Shown in pieces: positions 32,109-39,544 of a DNA stretch of 64,000 nt. The stretch is taken from assembly GCA_948471095.1 (NCBI GenBank), contig CAOKRG010000002.1, forward strand, positions 1 through 64,000. The letters are read 5' to 3'. Positions within the stretch are counted from its first letter, which is position 1. Every line of letters starts with the position of its first letter. The DNA comes from an uncultured Oscillospiraceae bacterium. Lineage in GTDB: Bacteria; Bacillota; Clostridia; Oscillospirales; Acutalibacteraceae. The notes below the pieces were generated by a model. That model did no database searches, was not told the DNA's origin, and saw nothing but the letters and a program-made list of their open reading frames with translations. Both the position numbers and the translations under genes were made by a program.

Positions 32109-33031
32109 AGGCCAAACCTCCCACGATAAGCTAAAATGGCCGCTCCGGCGGCGTTGTCGGCGGAAAATTCCGGCGCGGCGAAAGCGGCCCCGTATTTCTC
32201 CCCCAGCCGCTCCCGCAGCAGGGAGCAGGAGCAGACCCCTCCGGAAAAGACCACCGGCAGGGGGCCCAGCTCCAAAAGCAGCAGGTGGCACATTTCGTCC
32301 AAAGCGGCGGCAATGGAATCCAGGCAGAAGCGGGCCGTTTCGGCAGGGGGGCGGCCCTGTTCTACCCTGGCCCGGCACTGGTTCTCAATGCCGGAAAGGG
32401 AGCAGTCCGCGCCCTTCATGGCGGGCTTGCCCGGCGCTGGCTGGGGCCAGGACAAGGCCAGCCGTTCCAGCTCCGGTCCGCAGGGGAAGCGAAGCCCCAG
32501 CATCAGCCCCACCCGGTCCACGGCCTGTCCGGCCTTTAGGTCCAAAGACCCTGCCGCAAGCTGAGTTTTGGGTCCTTCCGGTCCGCCGGGGGAGACCGTC
32601 ACGGCCTCCGTGGTGCCGCCGGAGACGTGAAAGGCCAGGAAGTCCCGCTCCAACAGATCCAGCCGCCCGGCAGAGTACAGGGCGGCGGCAATGTGCCCCT
32701 GCTGGTGGGAAAAACGCAGCACCGGCAGGCCCAGGGCCGCGCCCAAAGCCTGAGCATGGCCTAGACCGGTAAGAAAGCAGGGCATATAAGAATCTTCCGT
32801 CTGCCGGGGCCGGTCGGAAACGCCGAGGACGGCCAGGTCCGGGTCCGGCAGCAGCTCTGCCAAGAGGACGGGCAGCTGGCGGGTGTGGTGGAACACCGCG
32901 TCGCTCTGGCGCAGCCCCCGCTGGCCGGGGGACACGGGCAGAGGGAGCTTCCGGTTGGCGGCAACCGCCGCCCCGTCATACCGGGCGGCGGAAGTGGTAT
33001 AGTTGCTGGTGTCAATGCCCAGAGCGTTCAC
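32105..33031 (-). CDS. TsaD/Kae1-like ASKHA-fold protein (paralogue)
   Basis: 308 residues. The N-terminus LGIDTSNYTTSAA and the FSHQQGHIAAAL metal-site histidines are those of the TsaD/Kae1 family, which makes threonylcarbamoyl-adenosine in tRNA. VVFSGGVCSCSLLRERL and FSADNAAGAAILAY match the end of the fold. It is shorter and more divergent than true TsaD (about 335-345 residues), and this operon position with nusB and xseA is typical for a Clostridia-specific paralogue. A true tsaD is expected elsewhere. The exact role is unknown. Confidence 0.8.
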   Translation of the reverse strand: MNALGIDTSNYTTSAARYDGAAVAANRKLPLPVSPGQRGLRQSDAVFHHTRQLPVLLAELLPDPDLAVLGVSDRPRQTEDSYMPCFLTGLGHAQALGAALGLPVLRFSHQQGHIAAALYSAGRLDLLERDFLAFHVSGGTTEAVTVSPGGPEGPKTQLAAGSLDLKAGQAVDRVGLMLGLRFPCGPELERLALSWPQPAPGKPAMKGADCSLSGIENQCRARVEQGRPPAETARFCLDSIAAALDEMCHLLLLELGPLPVVFSGGVCSCSLLRERLGEKYGAAFAAPEFSADNAAGAAILAYRGRFGL

Positions 33032-33441
33032 GGCTTCTCTCCGTCCGGGCAGTAGTTTTTCACAACAGTGCCCAGCACGCCGTTGATATAGGGCGCGTCC
33101 CCCTGTCCGCCATAGGTTTTGGCCAGCTCCACGGCCTCGTTGATGGTAACGCTGGCTGGGATGGAGTCCAGATACAGCAGCTCGAAGACGGCCATGCGCA
33201 GAATGGCCAGGGCTACCTTGGAGAGCCGCCGGAGGCTCCAGCCCTTGGCGGCTCCGCCGATGATCTCGTCCAGCCGGGCCTGGTGTTCCTCCGCCCCATA
33301 AGCCAGCTCCTCGGTGAAAGAGTTGGGGACCAGGTCCCGGGCCTCGGCGGCGGCGCGGATGATCTCCTCCACGTCCTCGCCGCGCACGGCCTGTTCAAAT
33401 AATATGCAGAAAGCTTGTTCGCGGGCTTCCCGTCTTGTCAT
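33028..33441 (-). CDS. nusB: Transcription antitermination factor NusB
   Basis: 137 residues, all helical, starting MTRREAREQAFCILFE and ending with the conserved SIPASVTINEAVELAKTYGG...YINGVLGTVVK. It binds boxA RNA with NusE during rRNA transcription. The ATG at 33441 has GGGAGGA upstream; a promoter lies about 60 bases further. Its stop overlaps the next gene's start, so it heads the long unit down to 25614. Confidence 0.93.
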   Translation of the reverse strand: MTRREAREQAFCILFEQAVRGEDVEEIIRAAAEARDLVPNSFTEELAYGAEEHQARLDEIIGGAAKGWSLRRLSKVALAILRMAVFELLYLDSIPASVTINEAVELAKTYGGQGDAPYINGVLGTVVKNYCPDGEKP

Positions 33442-33509
33442 AGATCTTCCTCCCATACTGCCGGAAGAGCCCGGCATGATACCCCTGAATTGAATTGTCT
33501 GCTGAAGGT

Positions 33510-33538
33510 ATTATACCCTGTCTGGAAATTTTTTGCAA
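33510..33538 (-). promoter_or_regulatory. Promoter of the nusB-xse-ispA unit
   Basis: Minus strand TTGCAA (33533-33538), 17 bases, TATAAT (33510-33515). Confidence 0.75.
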
Positions 33539-33586
33539 TAGGGCAGGGGAGAGGGGAGCGGCTTCCTACTTCCGCCGAAGGCCTTC

Positions 33587-34984
33587 TCACTCATCCCTTT
33601 CCCGTTTGGGCATACTCTTCCCCATGGCCGCTATGGCGATGGCTACGAACGGGTTCAGCCACCCGAAAAAGGTAAAGGGCCCGTACTGCCAGGCCGAAAC
33701 GCCCAGCATGTTTTCGGTAAATCCGGCCCCTGTGCTATAAGGCACAATGCCTCCGAAAACGGTGCCCGCGTCCTCCAAGGCCCGGCTCAGGTTTTGGGGC
33801 TTTAGGTTGTGCTCTTGATAAAGGGGGCGGAACAGCCGTCCGGTCATGATGATGGCCACATACTGCTGGCCCGTACCCAGCAGCACGCCCCAGGCGGTAA
33901 GAATCGTGGCGATGACCAGCCCCCTGTCCGACCTTACATGGCTGACCACTTTTTTCAAAATGCTTCCGGCCATCCCCGTCTTCTCAAAAATGCCCGCAAA
34001 GCTCAGGGCGATGATCATTAACGCCACGGTACGCATCATACTGAGGATGCCGCCCCGGTTCAGCAGGGTATCCACCGCCTCCACGCCGGTGCTGGCGGAG
34101 AAACCGCTCATCACGCCGCCCAGCAGGGAACGGAAATCCGCGCCCTGCACAGCCAGCGCCGCCAGGTACCCCAACAGGGCCGCGCCTAACAAACCCGGCA
34201 GGGCGGGAACCCGGAAGATCACCATAACCAGCACCAAAAGGGGCGGCAGGAGCAGCAGCGGGTGGATGACGAAGGCTTCCTTCAGCGCGTTCAGGGTAGC
34301 CTGCACCTGGGCGGAGTCCCCAGAGCCGCCGCCGAAAACAAAGCCCAACACGCCGTAGATCACAATGCAGATCAGGTAGGTGGGCGTGGTGGTCACCATC
34401 ATGTGGCGGATGTGGTCAAAGACATTGGTATCGGACACCGAGGGGGCCAGGTTGGTGGTGTCGGAGAGGGGGGACATCTTATCGCCAAAATAGGCTCCGG
34501 AGACGATTGCCCCTACCGTAATGGGCGCGGGAATGCCAATGGCCTCCCCAATGCCGAACAGGGCCACGCCTACCGTGCCAATGGTGGACAGGCTGCTGCC
34601 AATGGCCAAGGAAACCAAGGAGCAGAGCAGCAGGGCCGTGATCAAAAAGAAGCGGGGGGAGATGATTTGCAGGCCGTAATACACCATTGTGGGGATGATT
34701 CCCCCGGCCATCCAAGCGGCAATGAGCACGCCGATGGACATGATGATCAATAGGGCCGGCAGGGCGGGCGTGACAGCCTGAGAAATCCCCTCCAGCATGT
34801 CCTGCCAGGAGAAGCGGTGGAGCGCCCCCACAATGGCCGCCAAGGCCGCCGCCAACAGCAGGGGGACATGGGGCGCGCTGCCCAATCCGGCCGTGAAGGA
34901 GACCACCAGGCCGATAAGCGCCGCAAAGGTGGCCGCGGCGGGCCAAAAGCCTACCGGATGAGGCGTTTTGTGTTCCTTGTTCAA
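33587..34984 (-). CDS. nhaC: NhaC-family Na+/H+ antiporter
   Basis: 465 residues with about eleven hydrophobic segments. VSGAYFGDKMSPLSDTTNLAPSVSDTNVFDHI is the conserved ion-site region of NhaC-type antiporters; GIVPYSTGAGFTENMLGV near the end also fits. The family exchanges Na+ for H+, and some members exchange organic acids such as malate/lactate, so the substrate is not fixed. The TTG at 34984 is taken as start because GAGGAGGG precedes it and a longer frame has no ribosome site. Confidence 0.87.
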   Translation of the reverse strand: MNKEHKTPHPVGFWPAAATFAALIGLVVSFTAGLGSAPHVPLLLAAALAAIVGALHRFSWQDMLEGISQAVTPALPALLIIMSIGVLIAAWMAGGIIPTMVYYGLQIISPRFFLITALLLCSLVSLAIGSSLSTIGTVGVALFGIGEAIGIPAPITVGAIVSGAYFGDKMSPLSDTTNLAPSVSDTNVFDHIRHMMVTTTPTYLICIVIYGVLGFVFGGGSGDSAQVQATLNALKEAFVIHPLLLLPPLLVLVMVIFRVPALPGLLGAALLGYLAALAVQGADFRSLLGGVMSGFSASTGVEAVDTLLNRGGILSMMRTVALMIIALSFAGIFEKTGMAGSILKKVVSHVRSDRGLVIATILTAWGVLLGTGQQYVAIIMTGRLFRPLYQEHNLKPQNLSRALEDAGTVFGGIVPYSTGAGFTENMLGVSAWQYGPFTFFGWLNPFVAIAIAAMGKSMPKRERDE

Positions 34985-35023
34985 GATAGAACCCTCCTCA
35001 AAAGGAATTTCTAATTGCTGCCC

Positions 35024-35052
35024 ATTATAACACAAAGACGCGGCGGACGCAA
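35024..35052 (-). promoter_or_regulatory. Promoter of the NhaC-family gene
   Basis: Minus strand TTGCGT (35047-35052), 17 bases, TATAAT (35024-35029). Confidence 0.7.
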
Positions 35053-35188
35053 TGAATATGCGATTTTTCCATAAAGAATCTCGATGGGCGGCCGTAAGCT
35101 TAACTCTGCTTTATGGCTTTTTCAACAGTTTTTCAGCTGATTAGGATGGAAACACCAGGACCAGTGTAGAAAAAATGGCCGCAAGTTC

Positions 35189-35217
35189 TTGACGCTTCCT
35201 TTGCCGCATACTATAAT
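35189..35217 (+). promoter_or_regulatory. Promoter of the ABC-2 exporter operon
   Basis: TTGACG (35189-35194), 17 bases, TATAAT (35212-35217), about 100 bases before the first gene. Confidence 0.85.
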
Positions 35218-35316
35218 AGGTTTCCCTGCCCTCAAAAGGCGGGTCCCCGGGTTCCGCGGCTGGCCGGGGCGTCATCAATCCGAAAAAATGTCGGGAAAAA
35301 GAAGGGAGTGTTCTGC

Positions 35317-36108
35317 ATGATTGAAGTGCAAGACCTGCGAAAAACCTTTAAGGTCGCCCGCAGGGAGGCTGGTTTTGGCCAGGCGGTCAAGGCGCTGTTT
35401 CACCGGGAGTATACATACGTCCACGCGCTGGACGGCGTCAGCTTCCGGATCGGCGACGGCGAGATGGTGGGCTATATCGGTCCAAATGGCGCGGGAAAGT
35501 CCAGCACCATAAAAATTCTCAGCGGCATTTTGACCCCAGACAGCGGCAAGTGCTTGATTGACGGAAGGATCCCCTGGAAGAGCCGCCAAAAGCATGTAAA
35601 GGAGATCGGCGTGGTGTTCGGCCAGCGGACCCAGCTCTGGTGGGATGTGCCAGTGGTGGATTCCTTCGAGCTCTTAAAGGAAATCTACGCCATTCCCACG
35701 GAGGTCTACAAAAAGAATGTGGACCAGCTGACGGAGCTTTTGGACCTAGCCCAACTACTCCGCACCCCGGCCAGGCAGCTCTCCCTGGGCCAGCGGATGC
35801 GCTGCGAGATTGCCGGGTCGCTGCTCCATAACCCGAAGATCCTCTTTTTGGACGAGCCCACCATCGGCCTGGACGCCGTCTCCAAGCTGGCGGTCCGGGA
35901 CTTTATTAAGCGGCTCAACCAAGAGCGGCATACCACGGTATTGCTGACAACCCACGACATGCAGGACATCGAGGCCCTGGCCAGCCGGATTCTCCTGATT
36001 GGCAAGGGAAAGATTCTCCTGGACGGGAGCCTGGAGGACATACGCCGGGGCGGCAGCCATATCGACGAGACGGTAGCCGAGCTTTACAAGAAGTTCGACG
36101 TGACCTAA
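35317..36108 (+). CDS. ABC-2 exporter ATP-binding protein
   Basis: 263 residues. Walker A GPNGAGKSSTIKIL, the QRTQLWWDVPVVDSFELLKEIY stretch, signature LSLGQRMRCEIAGSLLHNP, Walker B ILFLDEPTIGLD and TTHDMQDIE. The QLWWDVP segment is characteristic of ATPases that pair with DUF990-type (ABC2_membrane_6) permeases, which follow here. Substrates of this class are poorly known. GAAGGGAG precedes the ATG. Confidence 0.9.
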   Translation: MIEVQDLRKTFKVARREAGFGQAVKALFHREYTYVHALDGVSFRIGDGEMVGYIGPNGAGKSSTIKILSGILTPDSGKCLIDGRIPWKSRQKHVKEIGVVFGQRTQLWWDVPVVDSFELLKEIYAIPTEVYKKNVDQLTELLDLAQLLRTPARQLSLGQRMRCEIAGSLLHNPKILFLDEPTIGLDAVSKLAVRDFIKRLNQERHTTVLLTTHDMQDIEALASRILLIGKGKILLDGSLEDIRRGGSHIDETVAELYKKFDVT

Positions 36109-36121
36109 GCGGGGTGGAGGG

Positions 36122-36925
36122 ATGAAAAAATATCTGGCTTTTTTCCGCCTGCGCTTTACCATGGGCCTACAGTACCGGGCGGCGGCGCTGGGCGGATTGG
36201 TCTGCCAGTTTTTCTGGGGGGCCATGTACATATTGTCCATGAAGGCTTTCTACGACACGGACCCGGCGGCTTTTCCCATGACTTTCCCCGCGGCCGCCAG
36301 CTATATCTGGCTTCAACAGGCCCTATTGACCTTAGTGAGCATGGGCGGCATAGACAACGAGTTCTTTAACGTCATTCAAAACGGCAACGTGGCCTATGAG
36401 CTCTGCCGCCCGGTGGACGTGTACGGCATGTGGTTCACCCGTTCCGCCGCCACCCGGGTAGCCAACGCCCTTTTGCGCTGCGTGCCGGTGCTGGCCGTGG
36501 CCGCGCTGCTTCCCGCTCCCTATGGCATGGCCGCTCCGCCGGACCTACCCGCCTTTCTGCTGTTTTTGGTTTCCTTAACCCTGGCCTTGGGAGTAGTTAC
36601 TGCCATTGGGATGATCGTCTACATGATCACCTTCCACACCATCACCCCTCGGGGCGTGCGGCTGATTGCCGTGGGAATCTGCGACTTTTTTTCCGGGAAC
36701 ATCGTGCCCCTGCCCTTCTTTCCAGAGGGCTTCCGGCAGTTCTCGGAGCTGTTGCCCTTTTCCTCCACGGCCAATGTGCCCATCCGCATCTATACCGGGG
36801 ATCTGGCGGGCAGGGAGATGGTTGTGCTTATGCTCATGCAGGTCTTCTGGATCGTGGCCCTGGTGGGTGTTGGCAAGCTGCTGGAGTGGAAGGAACTGAA
36901 AACCGTGGTTGTGCAGGGGGGCTGA
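36122..36925 (+). CDS. ABC-2 permease, DUF990-like subunit 1
   Basis: 267 residues with six membrane segments, including ALGGLVCQFFWGAMYIL, VLAVAALLPAPYG and FLLFLVSLTLALGVVTAIGMIVYMITF, and the conserved ELCRPVDVYGMWF and FFSGNIVPLPFFPEGF segments. It forms a heterodimer with the next gene product, 3 bases downstream. It starts behind GGGTGGAGGG. Confidence 0.85.
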   Translation: MKKYLAFFRLRFTMGLQYRAAALGGLVCQFFWGAMYILSMKAFYDTDPAAFPMTFPAAASYIWLQQALLTLVSMGGIDNEFFNVIQNGNVAYELCRPVDVYGMWFTRSAATRVANALLRCVPVLAVAALLPAPYGMAAPPDLPAFLLFLVSLTLALGVVTAIGMIVYMITFHTITPRGVRLIAVGICDFFSGNIVPLPFFPEGFRQFSELLPFSSTANVPIRIYTGDLAGREMVVLMLMQVFWIVALVGVGKLLEWKELKTVVVQGG

Positions 36926-36928
36926 GAC

Positions 36929-37708
36929 ATGCTAAAATTATATGGTAAATATTTTTCGATTCATCTAAAATCTACAATGCAGTATAAAGGCTCCTTTTTC
37001 GCCACGCTGATCGGTTCCTTTCTCACCTCTTTTACGGTATTTTTGGGAATATCGTTTATGTTCCAGCGGTTCCACAAGGTGGCGGAGTTCAGCTATGAAG
37101 AGGTGCTTTTGTGCTACGGGATCATGCTTATGGGCTTTTCCGTGGCCCAGATGTTCGCCTCGGGCTTCAAGGTCTTTGACAGCATGATTGCCAACGGCGA
37201 GTTTGACCGGATTCTCTGCCGCCCCCGGAACGAAATCTTTCAAGTGCTGGCATACCGCATTGATTTTATTCGGGTCGGGATGCTTTTGCAGGGAATCGTC
37301 ATGCTGGTCTATGGGCTGGCAAGCTGCTATGTAGACTGGAACTTTTCCCGGGTCATTACGGTGATATTTATGGCGGTCGGAGGCTGCGTGCTGTTTTCCG
37401 CTCTCTTTTTGCTGGATGGCTCTATTGCCTTTTTCACCCTGCAGGGGCTGGAATTCATGAATGTTTTTACCTATGGGGCTATTGAACACGGCAAGTACCC
37501 CTTAAGCATTTACGGCAAGGGAATGCTTACCTTCTGCACCTTCGTGATTCCCTACGCGCTGGTGCAGTATTACCCGCTGACCTATGTGCTGGGCCGGTCG
37601 GACAACCCGCTGTTCATCTTTCTGCCCCTCTTGGCCTGCCTATTTGTGGTTCCCTGCTGGATTGTCTGGCGCATAGGCGTGCGGCGGTATAAATCTACAG
37701 GGTCCTGA
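36929..37708 (+). CDS. ABC-2 permease, DUF990-like subunit 2
   Basis: 259 residues with six membrane segments (FFATLIGSFLTSFTVFLGISF, VITVIFMAVGGCVLFSALFLL, LFIFLPLLACLFVVPCWIVW and others). FDRILCRPRNEIFQVL is the counterpart of the CRP motif in its partner. Lower GC content near the start suggests a different local composition. It completes a three-gene exporter. Confidence 0.85.
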   Translation: MLKLYGKYFSIHLKSTMQYKGSFFATLIGSFLTSFTVFLGISFMFQRFHKVAEFSYEEVLLCYGIMLMGFSVAQMFASGFKVFDSMIANGEFDRILCRPRNEIFQVLAYRIDFIRVGMLLQGIVMLVYGLASCYVDWNFSRVITVIFMAVGGCVLFSALFLLDGSIAFFTLQGLEFMNVFTYGAIEHGKYPLSIYGKGMLTFCTFVIPYALVQYYPLTYVLGRSDNPLFIFLPLLACLFVVPCWIVWRIGVRRYKSTGS

Positions 37709-37724
37709 GATGGGAGGAATCGCT

Positions 37725-38234
37725 ATGTTGGAAACAAAGGATTTGATTTTTGGCAAGGCAAGGTTCGAGGATTGGCGGGCCATGTACCGCAATGTCTGGA
37801 GCCGTCCGGAGAGCTTCCGCTATATGGTGCCGGAGCTGTCTCCGGATGAAGCGGAAGCTCAGGAGCGGATGCGCCGGACCATTGGCTTCCAGGCGGAACG
37901 GGAGACGGCCTATACCATTTTCCTAAAGTCTACTGGCGAGGCGATCGGTTTTACGGGAATCGCCCCGTTGGAAGGGGACGTCTGGGAGGAGACGGGCATC
38001 TGTCTGGGCCCGGACTTTTGGGGCCGGGGCTATGGCTGGCAGGTGCTGCAAGCTCTTCTGGCCCTGGCAAAAGAGCGGGGCGCCAAAACCTTTCAATACT
38101 CCTCTTGGGAGGAGAACGCCGCCTCCCGCGCCTTGGCCGCAAAGGCCGGATTCCGGCAGTGCGGAGCGGAGGAGCTCGTCCGGCCCCACGACGGGCGAAA
38201 ATACACCCTGCTTAAATATCGAAAGACGCTGTAA
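37725..38234 (+). CDS. GNAT-family N-acetyltransferase
   Basis: 169 residues of RimJ/RimL type: LIFGKARFEDWRAMYRNVWSRPE, TGICLGPDFWGRGYGWQVLQALL and ENAASRALAAKAGF. The ATG at 37725 follows GGGAGGAATCGCT. It is the last gene of the exporter unit and is followed by a bidirectional terminator. Confidence 0.83.
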   Translation: MLETKDLIFGKARFEDWRAMYRNVWSRPESFRYMVPELSPDEAEAQERMRRTIGFQAERETAYTIFLKSTGEAIGFTGIAPLEGDVWEETGICLGPDFWGRGYGWQVLQALLALAKERGAKTFQYSSWEENAASRALAAKAGFRQCGAEELVRPHDGRKYTLLKYRKTL

Positions 38235-38240
38235 ACGCGC

Positions 38241-38277
38241 AAAAAGAGCTGGCCTCCTATGGGCCAGCTCTTCGCTT
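38241..38277. terminator. Bidirectional terminator between the converging exporter operons
   Basis: AAGAGCTGGCC (38244-38254) pairs with GGCCAGCTCTT (38262-38272); an A run precedes it and T-rich sequence follows. Confidence 0.85.
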
Positions 38278-38287
38278 TGTGAAGGAA

Positions 38288-39544
38288 TTATTCGTGGCGC
38301 AGCGCGTCGATGGGGTTTAGGTTTGCGGCCTTAACAGAGGGCATCAGGCCGAAAATAATGCCGATGATCATGGAGAACACCACGCCGAAGAGAATGGCCG
38401 GCACGCTGATGGCTACCGGGGTCTCAGCAATGCGGGAGATCAGCTGGGCTAGGCCGATGCCCACGCCCACTCCCAGCAGGCCGCCCAGGCTGGTGAGTAG
38501 GGCCGCCTCGGTCAAAAACTGCCACAAAATGCGGCTTTTTTTGGCCCCGATGGCTTTCTTTAGGCCGATCTCCCGTGTGCGCTCCGTGACGGACACCAGC
38601 ATGATATTCATTACGCCGATGCCGCCCACCAGCAGGGAGATGCTGGCAATCCACACCAGCTGCTGGTTGGTGGCGTTGCTCAAGTCCTGCAGGTCCTTGG
38701 CCTTTTCCAGGGTGTCCTCGGCCCGGTAAACGATTTTCTCATTGCGGTTGTAGGTGTTCAGCAGGTCCGCCGCGCTTTTGCCCACAGTGGACATGGCCTC
38801 GGTGTAGCTCACTTTAATGGCCAGCTCCATGGGCTCGTCATAGACGAACAGCGTGGGCCAGACGGCCTGGGGCACGTACACGGCTCCGGACTGCTGGGTG
38901 CTCATGTAGGTGTAGTATTCGTCAATGGTGTTAATCACCGGCTCGAACTTTGTCACCTGCTCCACCACGCCGACCACCACCAGGGGGACAGAGTTGAATT
39001 CAATGGTTTTTCCCAAAGGATCTTCGCTCTGGAACAGGGTCCGGGCCGTTTCCTGGTCCAGAATGGCCACGTTCCGGAAATCGCTGTCATCGTTGGGCAC
39101 AAACATCCGGCCCGACTTCAGCCGGTAGCCGCAGGTATTAAAATAGCCGTTGTCAATCCCGTACACCGGACAGCCCGACATGGCCGTATCATTGTAGTAG
39201 AAAGTGCTGTTCCAGCCTTGCCGCCGGTTATAGGCGCTGGCGGTCTCCACATTGGGGAGCGCCAGAATTTCTTCCATCATGCCTTCGTTGATCAGCGGCA
39301 CGCCGTCCGGGATGCCCTCGTCGGTGGTGTAAACGCTGTTCCACTCCGTGCTGTAAAGCTGGATTTTGGTCACATTATTCCCAGCGCCGATCAGGTTCTG
39401 CTTGATCTGCTCGTTGGTGCCCTTGATGGTGGACACAATGGAAATAATGGAAGCGATGCCGATGATGATTCCCAGCATGGTCAGGAAAGACCGCATCTTA
39501 TGGGCCCATATGCCTTGAAAAGACAGTCGGATATTCTCAATCAA
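38288..39544 (-). CDS. MacB/FtsX-type ABC transporter permease
   Basis: 418 residues. One membrane helix near the N-terminus (SFLTMLGIIIGIASIISIVSTI), a MacB-like extracellular domain of about 230 residues, then three helices at the C-terminus (LVWIASISLLVGGIGVMNIMLVSV, FLTEAALLTSLGGLLGVGVGIGLAQL, AILFGVVFSMIIGIIFGLMPS). RTREIGLKKAIGAK and AANLNPIDALRHE are signature segments. The TTG at 39544 is placed 10 bases after GGAGG; a GTG at 39556 sits too close to it. It works with the ATPase at 41707 and the two adaptors. Confidence 0.88.
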   Translation of the reverse strand: MIENIRLSFQGIWAHKMRSFLTMLGIIIGIASIISIVSTIKGTNEQIKQNLIGAGNNVTKIQLYSTEWNSVYTTDEGIPDGVPLINEGMMEEILALPNVETASAYNRRQGWNSTFYYNDTAMSGCPVYGIDNGYFNTCGYRLKSGRMFVPNDDSDFRNVAILDQETARTLFQSEDPLGKTIEFNSVPLVVVGVVEQVTKFEPVINTIDEYYTYMSTQQSGAVYVPQAVWPTLFVYDEPMELAIKVSYTEAMSTVGKSAADLLNTYNRNEKIVYRAEDTLEKAKDLQDLSNATNQQLVWIASISLLVGGIGVMNIMLVSVTERTREIGLKKAIGAKKSRILWQFLTEAALLTSLGGLLGVGVGIGLAQLISRIAETPVAISVPAILFGVVFSMIIGIIFGLMPSVKAANLNPIDALRHE

